Part shown: positions 46,726 to 54,114 of the stretch, one piece after another
How the letters are laid out: every line of letters begins with the position of its first letter
How positions within the stretch are numbered: the stretch's first letter is position 1
DNA from: Mesorhizobium sp. ORS 3324
Lineage (GTDB): Bacteria > Pseudomonadota > Alphaproteobacteria > Rhizobiales > Rhizobiaceae
Assembly: GCA_000824825.2 (NCBI GenBank)
Contig: LM655194.1
Coordinates: 112,939-176,938 of the forward strand
Length of the DNA: 64,000 nt
Reading direction: 5' to 3'
Made by a program: the position numbers and the translations under genes
Notes under the pieces: model-generated
Databases searched by the model: none
Told to the model about the DNA's origin: nothing
What the model saw: the letters and a program-made list of their open reading frames with translations, nothing else

Positions 46726-47676
46726 CTATCCAAAGACATGGACGACGACGGTCAGCCAGAAGGAGGTGGTGAGCACCGCGCTGGCCGTGGCGATGGTCAT
46801 CTGGTTCGAAGCCAGCGCCTGGCCGGTATTGAACTGGACGGCGATCAGATAGGAATTGATGCCGGATGGCAGCGCTGCCACGACGACCGCCACCTTCGCC
46901 GTCAGCGGCGGCAGGCCGAGCAGCCAGACCATGAGAAGCACCAACGCCGGCATCACGAAGAGCTTGAGGACCGAGAGCGCAAGCGCCGGCCGGATATTGC
47001 CGGAAATGCCGAAGCGGCGCAGGCTGAGGCCCATCGCAAACAGGGCTACCGGTCCGGCGGTATTGGCGAGCGCATCGACCAGTCGTCCGATCAGCGCCGG
47101 CAGCGGCGCGCCGGTCATGCGCCAGGCAAGCCCCGTCAATATGCCGATGATCAGCGGATTGACGAACAGCCGCCTGAGAAAATTCCTGATGACGCGCAGC
47201 GGATGCACGGGCTCCTCGCCGCCGCGGCCGAACATCTCGAACAGCACGATCGAGGCCATCATCATGACCGGCAGGTGGATCGAGACCAGCAGCGACAGGA
47301 CCTCGAAGCCGCTCGCGCCGAATATGCCGAGGATGAAAGGCGCGCCGAGCAGGACGACATTGGAATAGGCCGAGGACACGCCGCCGACGATGCCTGCGCG
47401 GGCGTCCCGGCCGAAGAGGCGCGTCATCACCAGGTGCCCGGCGGCCCAGGTGGCGGCCGCCGCCGCAAAATAGGCGCTCCAGAGCGACCACGGCGCCACG
47501 CCGTGGAAATCCGACTTCACCATCGTCTGGAAGAGCAGCAGTGGCATTGCCACGTTGACGGCGAATTCGGATATGCCCTCCCCGCTCACCGGCTTCAGAT
47601 AGCCGGTAAGTCCGGCAAGATAGCCGAGCGCGACGAGACTGAAGACGAAGAGGACGGTTGCGGTGAGCGGAGTCAT
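46726..47676 (-). CDS. AEC family (auxin efflux carrier-like) transporter
   Basis: A 316-residue inner-membrane protein with ten hydrophobic segments in two halves. The N-terminal TATVLFVFSLVALGYLAGLT and the central AYSNVVLLGAPFILGIFG with the conserved Asn-Val are typical of the AEC superfamily, which carries malonate, malate or other organic anions. Start ATG 47676 has only a weak ribosome site. The longer frame to 48069 overlaps the divergent phosphatase gene and is rejected. Confidence 0.87.
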   Translation of the reverse strand: MTPLTATVLFVFSLVALGYLAGLTGYLKPVSGEGISEFAVNVAMPLLLFQTMVKSDFHGVAPWSLWSAYFAAAAATWAAGHLVMTRLFGRDARAGIVGGVSSAYSNVVLLGAPFILGIFGASGFEVLSLLVSIHLPVMMMASIVLFEMFGRGGEEPVHPLRVIRNFLRRLFVNPLIIGILTGLAWRMTGAPLPALIGRLVDALANTAGPVALFAMGLSLRRFGISGNIRPALALSVLKLFVMPALVLLMVWLLGLPPLTAKVAVVVAALPSGINSYLIAVQFNTGQALASNQMTIATASAVLTTSFWLTVVVHVFG

Positions 47677-47839
47677 TTTCGGGGCGGAGACATTTTTCCC
47701 GTGATAGGCGAGCCCGGATGGCGGTGCAATCGGCCCTTCGGGTGCCGGCCACCTGTCCTCTGCTTGTTTTTCAGCCGGCTTTGCGATCCCTATATGCCGA
47801 TCATGGCCCCGGCCTCTCGGACCGCCATAAGGACTTCTC

Positions 47840-48403
47840 ATGCTGCGACTTGTCTTGCCGCGACTTGCTTTGGCGCTTTTCCTGCTTGCCATCTCCACCC
47901 TGGCCCACGCAACCGACGCGGGCTGGGCGCTGCTGCGCGACGGTGGCCATGTCGTTCTGCTTCGCCACGCCTTCGTCACCGGCAATACCGACCCGGCGAA
48001 TTTCGACATCGGCAATTGCGCCACCCAGCTCAATCTGTCGGAGCGCGGCAAGCAGCAATCAAGCCGCATCGGCGCGCTGTTCGCGGCGCGCGCGGCGCCA
48101 ATCGAGCGCGTGCTCTCCAGCCGCTACTGCCGCTGCCTCGACACCGCCCGTATCGCCTTCGAGGCGGAGCCGGAGCCGTTCGCGCCGCTCGATCTGCTCA
48201 AGACCGATCCCGCTGAGAAGGCCGCCCAGATGGCGGCGGTGATGAAGGAGATCCGCGGCTATTCCGGTTCCGACAACCTGGTGCTGGTCACGCATCTCGA
48301 AAACATCGTGGCGCTCACCGGCATCGCGCCGCGCGAGGGCGAGGCCGTGGTGGTGGCGCCCGATGGCGACGGCCTCAAGGTGCTCGGCCGCGTCACGTTT
48401 TAG
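47840..48403 (+). CDS. exported histidine phosphatase family protein
   Basis: A 187-residue periplasmic phosphatase. Residues 1-24 are a signal peptide (RLALALFLLAISTLAHA). The phosphoglycerate-mutase-like core has the catalytic VVLLRHAFVTG and the later His in NLVLVTHLENIVALTG. This subgroup is seen in Alphaproteobacteria as SixA- or lipopolysaccharide-related phosphatases, but the substrate is unknown. It overlaps the convergent SRPBCC gene by four bases at the 3' end. Confidence 0.88.
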   Translation: MLRLVLPRLALALFLLAISTLAHATDAGWALLRDGGHVVLLRHAFVTGNTDPANFDIGNCATQLNLSERGKQQSSRIGALFAARAAPIERVLSSRYCRCLDTARIAFEAEPEPFAPLDLLKTDPAEKAAQMAAVMKEIRGYSGSDNLVLVTHLENIVALTGIAPREGEAVVVAPDGDGLKVLGRVTF

Positions 48404-48867
48404 CTGGCCAGATTGGCCGACGCATTCTTCAGCAGCCAAGCGTCGATGCGCACCTTCCACGCCTCGATCATCTGCGCGAAGGCATTTTCCGTCAGCGCCG
48501 ACAGGTACGACCGTCCGGCCTCGCTCAGGGCCGTGAGCGTGTAGGTGATGGACGCCCGTGTGCCTCCGGCGCCGGCCTGGCGGCAGGCCACCTCGACAAA
48601 TCCGAAACGCGAATCCGGCGTCACCCTGGCATAGCGCACCCGATGCGGCCCAGGCTCCCAGTCCGTGCAGGCCCAGAGCGTTGTCTCGTTGCCATGGCTG
48701 GTGCGGAAGACCATGCCACGGCGCGTTTCCCCGTCCTGCGGATGCAGAAACTCCGGGTCCCAGCCGTCGACCCACAAGGTTTCCCCGATCGGCGTGAACA
48801 ACGGGAAAACACGTTCGACCGGTCCGGCAAGGACGATGCTGTGGTTGCGCTCAAGATGGTTCGTCAT
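48400..48867 (-). CDS. SRPBCC family protein
   Basis: A 155-residue START-like protein (IVLAGPVERVFPLFTPIGET, WDPEFLHPQDGETRRGMVF, C-terminal helix with MIEAWKVRIDAWLL). Its ribosome site AGGAAAAG lies inside the end of the upstream ribbon-helix-helix gene, and the two coding regions overlap by 17 bases. They form a regulator-target pair that is translationally coupled. The ligand is unknown. Confidence 0.85.
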   Translation of the reverse strand: MTNHLERNHSIVLAGPVERVFPLFTPIGETLWVDGWDPEFLHPQDGETRRGMVFRTSHGNETTLWACTDWEPGPHRVRYARVTPDSRFGFVEVACRQAGAGGTRASITYTLTALSEAGRSYLSALTENAFAQMIEAWKVRIDAWLLKNASANLAS

Positions 48868-49117
48868 CGGCTTTTCCTATCGTTTCCACCAGGCGATGGC
48901 TGTCCGCCGCGCCGAGCTCCAGCCCGTAGATGCGTTTCAATTGGCCGATCGTTTCCAAGGTTGGCGGCGAGAACGGCACCTGGCCTTCGAAAGCATGCAG
49001 CACGATGCCTTCGATGAGATCGCCAAGGCTCATATCGCGATGCTCGGCCAAGGCCTTGAGCACCTTCACCAATCTCTTTTCCAGGCGAACCCCGGTCTGA
49101 ACGCGTTCTATGGTCAT
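48851..49117 (-). CDS. ribbon-helix-helix (CopG-like) regulator
   Basis: An 88-residue protein whose first half has the ribbon-helix-helix pattern (ERVQTGVRLEKRLVKVLKAL, then AEHRDMSLGDLIEGIVLHAF). ATG 49117 puts the beta strand at the N-terminus as expected; ATG 49132 is possible but lies inside a perfect palindrome. That palindrome, immediately upstream, is a likely autoregulatory operator. Downstream and overlapping is an SRPBCC gene, which it probably controls. Confidence 0.8.
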   Translation of the reverse strand: MTIERVQTGVRLEKRLVKVLKALAEHRDMSLGDLIEGIVLHAFEGQVPFSPPTLETIGQLKRIYGLELGAADSHRLVETIGKADDEPS

Positions 49118-49123
49118 GCGTGC

Positions 49124-49145
49124 ATGTACCATGGTACATTGGTAC
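49124..49145. promoter_or_regulatory. palindromic operator with GGTAC repeats
   Basis: ATGTACCATGGTACAT (49124-49139) is a perfect 16-bp palindrome, followed at once by another TGGTAC. RHH proteins bind short repeated half-sites as dimers of dimers, and the site sits 7 bp upstream of the regulator start. Confidence 0.65.
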
Positions 49146-49207
49146 GAACAACTGTTGCCGAAGCGCCACAACCGGAAGAAGCCGCAAGTCCGCCGCGACA
49201 ATGCCGC

Positions 49208-49236
49208 TTGCGACAACCCGTCGCAGGGTCTATAGG
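49208..49236 (+). promoter_or_regulatory. candidate sigma-70 promoter for tRNA-like/slipin unit
   Basis: TTGCGA and TATAGG with a 17-bp spacer. It points toward the tRNA-like pair about 105 bp downstream. No other good promoter is seen between 49140 and 49346, and no coding region is supported there. Confidence 0.4.
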
Positions 49237-49346
49237 CGCGCTCCCGGTCACGAAACCGAAACGAGCACAACGGTTGGAGCTTTCGCCTCCGCCCGCGCAG
49301 GCGGCTTTGCCGCGCTGTGTACGGCGCCGTTTCGGGGATAGGGATT

Positions 49347-49421
49347 GCGGGTGTAGCTCAGAGGTGAGAGCGCCGGATTTGGGTCCGGAGGTCAGGGGTT
49401 CGAGTCCCTTCATCCATACCA
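49347..49421 (+). tRNA. tRNA-like gene, Pro(UGG)-like with six-base anticodon loop
   Basis: A 75-base cloverleaf can be folded. The D-arm is GCTC/GAGC and the T-arm is AGGGG/CCCTT with a TTCGAGT loop. The variable region is five bases, and a CCA is encoded at 49419-49421. The acceptor stem (GCGGGTG with CATCCAT) has a C-A mismatch at the second pair and two G-U pairs. The anticodon stem CCGGA/TCCGG closes a loop of only six bases (TTTGGG), one short of normal, with UGG in the anticodon place. It may be a decaying tRNA or a tRNA mimic that is not used in translation. It abuts a second tRNA-like sequence. Confidence 0.6.
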
Positions 49422-49490
49422 CGGATAGCTCAGAGGGTAGAGCATCAGATTTGTAATCTGACTGTCGAAGGTTCGATTCCTTCTCCAACG
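49422..49490 (+). tRNA. tRNA-like sequence, Thr(UGU)-like with broken acceptor stem
   Basis: The body is canonical: D-arm GCTC/GAGC, anticodon stem TCAGA/TCTGA with seven-base loop TTTGTAA (anticodon UGU), five-base variable region, and T-arm GAAGG/CCTTC with TTCGATT. The acceptor stem is not: only three consecutive pairs form next to the body. The 5' strand would have to overlap the CCA of the preceding tRNA-like unit, and no CCA follows. It is therefore a fused, acceptor-poor tRNA-like module. The next gene is a slipin. Confidence 0.6.
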
Positions 49491-49494
49491 GCCT

Positions 49495-49851
49495 GATAAG
49501 CCGACACCTTCAGGTGGTGTTATCCAAAAACGGTCCGGGGACCGGAATGCGAGGACTTCACGGACGGCAGGGCTTCGGCCTCGCCGGGCGGCGACGTCCT
49601 GCGCCGTCGGCTCGCGGCCAGGCCCGCGGTGACGATCAAGGCGCGGCGATGCCGGCAAGGGGCCTTCGGGCTCCAGCGCCCGCTTCGCCGCCCCGCGATC
49701 CGCTCCCGAAGGCCCGCCGCTTGGCGATGCCACCGGTCTCCGGATCATTCGTGGCCCGGAACTGAAAAGAGACGATGGAAACGAGAAACGAAAGGACGAT
49801 CGGCATGACGTGACGCCTCGCATGGGGCCGTGCCCGACAGGAGTAAAGACA
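49495..49851 (+). other. hairpin-rich leader between tRNA-like pair and slipin gene
   Basis: No supported coding gene in about 350 bp. Hairpins visible are GATAA...TTATC (49495-49524, with inner ACACC/GGTG), CGGTCC-GG-GGACCG (49531-49544), and a perfect 11-bp pair GGGCCTTCGGG (49660-49670) with CCCGAAGGCCC (49705-49715). GGAG at the 3' end is the slipin ribosome site. The stretch may be a structured 5' leader or part of a noncoding RNA. A 56-residue minus-strand frame starting at 49806 is possible but unsupported. Confidence 0.5.
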
Positions 49852-50997
49852 ATGAAGACCATTCTCGAAAAGGTTCTGGGACGCCAGCGCGTCCTCGTGA
49901 AGGAAAATGAACGTGCCGTCGCCCTCTACAAGGGCGAGATCCAGGCGGTCCTGATGCCGGGCGAGCATTGGCTCGCCAACCGGCGCGGCAACCTGGAAGT
50001 CTCCAGGCACGACCTGAAGAACCCCGAATTCGTTTCGGCCTACGAGAAGGCATTGTTCGACAAGCTCCCGGACGTGGCTGCGCGTCACTTCACCGTCGTT
50101 CGCACCGGGCGCACCGACACTGCCGTGATCGAGCGTGACGGCACCTTGCATGCGGTTCTGGTGCCGGATCGCAAGCTCGTGCTGTGGACGGACGCCGGCC
50201 CCTGGCAGGTGACGTCCGTCGATACGGCGGCCGATCTCGCCGTCGATCCGGCCTTGATGCGCCGGATCGGCCAGGCCCGGAAGACGGAACACCTGTTCCT
50301 GCATCCGGTCGTGGACGGCCAGGTCGGGCTGCTGTTCGTGGACGGCGTCTACACCCGCACGCTTGCCGCGGGCGTGCACGCCTTCTGGAATGTCGGGCGC
50401 ATGGTCCAGGTGAAGGTCGTCGACCTCAAGCGCCAGTCGCTTGATGTCGCCGGGCAGGAAATGCTGACCAAGGATCGCGTGACGATCCGCGTCAACATCG
50501 CCGCCGAATACCGGGTCGTCGACCCGGTGACGGCGGTGAGCGTGGTGAAGGACTTCGCCGAAGCCCTCTACCGCGCCCTGCAGTACGCCTTCCGCAAGAC
50601 GCTTGGCGCGCTCACCCTCGACCAGATCCTCGACAGGAAGGTGACGGTCGACGAGGAGGCGGCGGCCAAGGTGCGTGCCGACATGGCCGTGATCGGCGTC
50701 GAGGTCAGCGATATCGCGCTCAAGGATGTGATCCTGCCGGGCGAGATGCGTGAGATCCTCAACCAGGTGGTTTCGGCCGAGAAGCAGGCCGAGGCCAACG
50801 TCATCCGTCGCCGCGAGGAGACGAACGCCACGCGTTCGCTGCTCAACACGGCCAGGGTGATGGCCGACAACCCGGTGATGCTGCGGCTGAAGGAGCTCGA
50901 GGCTCTGGAGGCCATCGCCGGCAAGGTCGCGCGCCTGACCGTTCACAGCGGAACGGACGGGCTGCTCAACGACCTGGTCAAGCTCCGCAACGGCTGA
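49852..50997 (+). CDS. slipin family (SPFH/band 7) protein
   Basis: A 381-residue SPFH-domain protein. The band 7 core is at about residues 180-330 (LTKDRVTIRVNIAAEYRVVD, YAFRKTLGALTLDQILDRKV, GVEVSDIALKDVILPGEMRE). It is followed by the coiled coil VVSAEKQAEANVIRRREETN typical of slipins and prohibitins. The N-terminal 150 residues are a divergent module with VKENERAVALYKGEI and repeated VLMPGEHWL-like turns; no clear transmembrane helix is visible. Slipins scaffold membrane complexes, and some lie in RtcB RNA-repair operons. Here the gene follows tRNA-like sequences with no rtcB in view. A repeat begins within its stop codon. Confidence 0.9.
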   Translation: MKTILEKVLGRQRVLVKENERAVALYKGEIQAVLMPGEHWLANRRGNLEVSRHDLKNPEFVSAYEKALFDKLPDVAARHFTVVRTGRTDTAVIERDGTLHAVLVPDRKLVLWTDAGPWQVTSVDTAADLAVDPALMRRIGQARKTEHLFLHPVVDGQVGLLFVDGVYTRTLAAGVHAFWNVGRMVQVKVVDLKRQSLDVAGQEMLTKDRVTIRVNIAAEYRVVDPVTAVSVVKDFAEALYRALQYAFRKTLGALTLDQILDRKVTVDEEAAAKVRADMAVIGVEVSDIALKDVILPGEMREILNQVVSAEKQAEANVIRRREETNATRSLLNTARVMADNPVMLRLKELEALEAIAGKVARLTVHSGTDGLLNDLVKLRNG

Positions 50998-51045
50998 TGC
51001 ATGTCGCCCAAAAGTGGTTCCGGTTTTGGGATAGCGACATGCATC
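50996..51045. repeat. intergenic palindrome, copy 3, overlapping the slipin stop codon
   Basis: Perfect 12-bp arms GATGCATGTCGC and GCGACATGCATC enclose AAAAGTGGTTCCGGTTTT, the same core as the element at 11066-11114. The GA of the slipin TGA stop is the first two bases of the element. Confidence 0.85.
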
Positions 51046-51074
51046 GAAACAAAGACTGACGTGACGTCAAAAGG

Positions 51075-51102
51075 AAGGGCGGCCGGTCGACCGGCCGCCC
51101 TT
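51075..51102. terminator. strong palindromic terminator after slipin
   Basis: A 28-bp perfect palindrome (arms AAGGGCGGCCGG / CCGGCCGCCCTT) with CAAAAGG upstream and TTCTTG downstream. It separates the slipin unit from acpXL. Confidence 0.85.
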
Positions 51103-51230
51103 CTTGCGTTCCGAAAGCCGGCATCCCATCTGCGCGCCGTGCATTCGGCCTTTTCCTGCCCGGAAAAACCGATTAGACAGCGCCCAAACAAGATGCGGAC
51201 AGATTCCGCCCGCAACCGAAGGAAAAGCCC

Positions 51231-51512
51231 TTGTCCACGACGTTCCAGAAAGTCGCCAAGATCATTGCCGACACCAGCGAGATCGATATCGACACCATCA
51301 CGCCCGAAAGCCACACCATCGACGATCTGGGCATCGACAGCCTCGATTTCCTCGACATCGTCTTTGCCATCGACAAGGAATTCGGCATCAAGGTGCCGCT
51401 GGAGAAGTGGACGCAGGAGGTCAATGACGGCAAGGCCTCGACCGACGACTACTTCGTCATGAAGAATCTCTGCGCCAAGATCGACGCGCTCGTCGCGGCC
51501 AAGGCCGTCTGA
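51231..51512 (+). CDS. acpXL: acyl carrier protein AcpXL for very-long-chain fatty acid of lipid A
   Basis: A 93-residue specialised ACP. The phosphopantetheine serine lies in [19 protein letters not shown], followed by the [20 protein letters not shown] segment characteristic of rhizobial AcpXL. The start is TTG, supported by AAGGA seven bases before it. It carries the growing 27-hydroxyoctacosanoyl chain that LpxXL transfers to lipid A. It is the first gene of the cluster. Confidence 0.93.
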   Translation: MSTTFQKVAKIIADTSEIDIDTITPESHTIDDLGIDSLDFLDIVFAIDKEFGIKVPLEKWTQEVNDGKASTDDYFVMKNLCAKIDALVAAKAV

Positions 51513-51547
51513 TGTCGCGCTCACCTGCCTGATCCACAAAGCCGTCC

Positions 51548-52738
51548 ATGAGCAGCCCGCACGACGTCGTCATCACCGGCATAGGCCTTGTCTCTTCGCT
51601 GGGAGAAGGTCCCGACGCGCACTGGCAGAAGCTGACCCGTCCGGGCCTCGAGCCGGTGCTCGATGCAGTGCGCTTCGCGCCCTACACCATCCACCCCCTG
51701 CCCGAGATCGATTGGAACCTGCAGATCGCCAAGCGCGGCGACCAGCGCCAGATGGAAACCTGGCAGCGGCTCGGCACCTATGCCGCTGGTCTTGCGCTGG
51801 ACGACGCCGGCATCAAGGGCAATGACGAGCTCTGCACGACCATGGACATGGTGGTGGCCGCCGGCGGCGGCGAGCGCGACGAGGCCGTCGATGCCGCGAT
51901 CCTCGCCGCTTCCGAAAGCCGCAACGATCGCGACGTGCTGCTCAACGAGAAGCTGACCACTGAATTGCGCCCGACGCTGTTCCTCGCCCAGCTCTCCAAC
52001 CTGCTCGCCGGCAACATCTCGATCGTGCACAAGGTCACCGGCTCGTCCCGCACCTTCATGGGCGAGGAAGGCGCCGGCGTCTCCGCTGTCGAGACGGCCG
52101 CCGCGCGCATCCGCTCCGGCCAGTCGACTCATGTGCTGGTCGGCGGCGCATTCCAGACCGAACATTCCGACATGCTGCTGGGCTATGAGCTCGCCGGCTA
52201 TCTGCATCGCGGCCCCTGGAGGCCGGTCTGGCAGCGGCAGGGCGCCGAGGGCGGCGGCGTGGTGACGGGCTCGGGCGGCGCCTTCCTGGTGCTTGAGCAG
52301 CGCGAGCACGCGAAAAGCCGAGGCCGCAAGATCTATGCCGAGCTTGGCCCCGTTGTCTCCGGCCGGGCCAGGCGCCGGCGCGGCGAGTTGAACGCCGAGA
52401 TCGCCACGCTGCTGAAGCAGGCGGCGCTGCCAAACGGCGAGTTGCTGACGATTTCCGGCGCCTCGGGCGCCCACGCCGCCACGGCGGCGGAGAAGGACGT
52501 GCTCGACGCCAACCCGGCGCTTGCCGTGCGCGCCTTCTCGACGCTGACCGGCCATATGAAGGAAGCGCAGTTCCCCTTCGCCGTGGCGCTTGCGGCACTC
52601 GCCGTGGACCGCAAGGCCGGCTATCCGGCCTTCGATGCAACAGTGGAGCGGCAATTCGAGAGCGTTCCCACAACCGTCCTTGCAACGGCCATCGGCTATC
52701 ACCAATTCGAGGGCCTGGGGCTCATCAAAGCCGCTTAA
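51548..52738 (+). CDS. beta-ketoacyl-ACP synthase-like protein FabF2XL, catalytic Cys replaced
   Basis: A 396-residue thiolase-fold protein of the VLCFA cluster. Overall KAS architecture is kept (VVITGIGLVSSLGEG start, late LTGHMKEAQFPF). The nucleophile position, Cys in active KAS enzymes, reads KVTGSSRTFMGEE, so serine or nothing replaces it, and the usual NAHGTSTP motif is degenerate (SGASGAHAATAAEKDVLDA). It probably acts as a chain-length-factor-like partner of the active FabF1XL. The gene begins 35 bp after acpXL. Confidence 0.9.
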   Translation: MSSPHDVVITGIGLVSSLGEGPDAHWQKLTRPGLEPVLDAVRFAPYTIHPLPEIDWNLQIAKRGDQRQMETWQRLGTYAAGLALDDAGIKGNDELCTTMDMVVAAGGGERDEAVDAAILAASESRNDRDVLLNEKLTTELRPTLFLAQLSNLLAGNISIVHKVTGSSRTFMGEEGAGVSAVETAAARIRSGQSTHVLVGGAFQTEHSDMLLGYELAGYLHRGPWRPVWQRQGAEGGGVVTGSGGAFLVLEQREHAKSRGRKIYAELGPVVSGRARRRRGELNAEIATLLKQAALPNGELLTISGASGAHAATAAEKDVLDANPALAVRAFSTLTGHMKEAQFPFAVALAALAVDRKAGYPAFDATVERQFESVPTTVLATAIGYHQFEGLGLIKAA

Positions 52739-52805
52739 ATAGTTTTTACGCAATTCCGGAGGAAACACACTTCCTGGAATTGCTCTGGACCGAGGCAGAC
52801 ACAAC

Positions 52806-54077
52806 ATGGCCAATCTCCGCGATCACATGGGCAGGCCGATCGTCGCCGTGACCGGCATCGGCGTCGTCACCTCGCTGGGCGTCGGCAAGGCTGACAACTG
52901 GACGGCGCTGACCTCGGGCAAATCCGGCATCCATCCGATCATCCGCTTTCCCGTCGATCACCTGAACACCCGCATCTCCGGCATGGTCGATTTCCTGCCG
53001 TCGAGCTCCAAGGGTGCGAGCCCCCTCACCTATGAGCTGGCCGAGACGGCCGCCCAGGAAGCGGTGTCGGAGGCAGGCCTCGATTCCGGCGATTTCGGCG
53101 GACCGCTGTTCCTCGCCTCGCCGCCGGTCGAGCTCGACTGGGCCGACCGCTTTTCGCTCTACAACTCCGACAAGAAGGATGCGGGCGCCGAGAGGTTGCT
53201 GCGCGTGGCGCGTGCCTTGAAGGAACTCGACATTTTCGAGACCACGCAGTTCGGCTCGATCGCCGACCGCCTGGCCGACCGCTTCGGCACGCGCGGCTTG
53301 CCGATCACCCTGTCCACCGCCTGCGCTTCCGGCGCCACCGCCATCCAACTCGGCGTAGAGGCGATCCGCCGCGGCGAGTGCGACAAGGCGCTGTCGATCG
53401 GCGCCGACGGCTCCGCGACGGCCGAGGCGCTGATCCGCTTCTCGCTGCTTTCGGCGCTCTCCACCCACAACGACATCCCCGAGAAGGCCTCAAAGCCCTT
53501 CTCCAAGGACCGCGACGGTTTTGTGCTGGCCGAAGGTTCCGGCGCGCTGGTGCTGGAATCGCTGGAGGCCGCTCTCGCCCGCGGCGCGACCATCCTCGGC
53601 ATCATGCGCGGCTGCGGCGAGCGCGCCGACGACTTCCACCGCACCCGCTCCAAGCCCGATGCTTCGCCGGCGATCGCCACGGTGCGCGCAGCCCTTGCCG
53701 ATGCCGGCTTGAGCGAGGACGAGATCGACTACGTCAACGCGCACGGCACCTCGACGCCGGAAAACGACAAGATGGAGCACCTGTCGCTGTCGACGGTGTT
53801 CGGCGAGCGGGTCGGCTCGATGCCGATCTCGTCGAACAAGTCGATGATCGGCCACACGCTGTCGGCGGCCGGCGCGGTCGAGGCTGCGTTCTCGCTGATG
53901 ACGATGCGCGAAAGCGTCATTCCCCCGACCATCAATTACGACAATCCCGACCCGGCGATCGTGCTCGACGTCGTGCCGAACAAGAAGCGCAACGCCGAAG
54001 TCGGTACGGTCCTGTCGAATTCCTTCGGCTTCGGCGGCCAGAACACCTGCCTTGTCATGGCGCGGGAACCGGTCTAA
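52806..54077 (+). CDS. beta-ketoacyl-ACP synthase FabF1XL
   Basis: A 423-residue condensing enzyme. The full catalytic triad is present: Cys in TLSTACASGATAIQLG, His in YVNAHGTSTPENDKMEHLS and His in SNKSMIGHTLSAAGAVEAAF. It elongates acyl chains on AcpXL toward C28, presumably as a heterodimer with the Cys-less protein encoded upstream. The next gene starts 37 bp downstream of its stop at the preferred ATG 54115; the longer frame beginning at 54052 would overlap its end. Confidence 0.92.
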   Translation: MANLRDHMGRPIVAVTGIGVVTSLGVGKADNWTALTSGKSGIHPIIRFPVDHLNTRISGMVDFLPSSSKGASPLTYELAETAAQEAVSEAGLDSGDFGGPLFLASPPVELDWADRFSLYNSDKKDAGAERLLRVARALKELDIFETTQFGSIADRLADRFGTRGLPITLSTACASGATAIQLGVEAIRRGECDKALSIGADGSATAEALIRFSLLSALSTHNDIPEKASKPFSKDRDGFVLAEGSGALVLESLEAALARGATILGIMRGCGERADDFHRTRSKPDASPAIATVRAALADAGLSEDEIDYVNAHGTSTPENDKMEHLSLSTVFGERVGSMPISSNKSMIGHTLSAAGAVEAAFSLMTMRESVIPPTINYDNPDPAIVLDVVPNKKRNAEVGTVLSNSFGFGGQNTCLVMAREPV

Positions 54078-54114
54078 GCGGACGTTTTTCCGCTTCCAAA
54101 GTACCGACAGGCAA

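Noticed and set aside
47677..48069. Extended N-terminus of the AEC transporter
   Set aside because: It would overlap the divergent phosphatase gene and adds no transmembrane or conserved sequence.
49289..49316. GG-N10-GC arrangement that might be a sigma-54 promoter for the tRNA-like/slipin unit
   Set aside because: Neither half matches the TGGC/TTGC consensus; it is explained by a GCGGC-TTT-GCCGC hairpin.
49514..49765. 83-codon plus-strand frame between the tRNA-like pair and slipin
   Set aside because: GTG start without a ribosome site, Gly/Arg/Pro/Ala-only composition; overlaps hairpin sequence.
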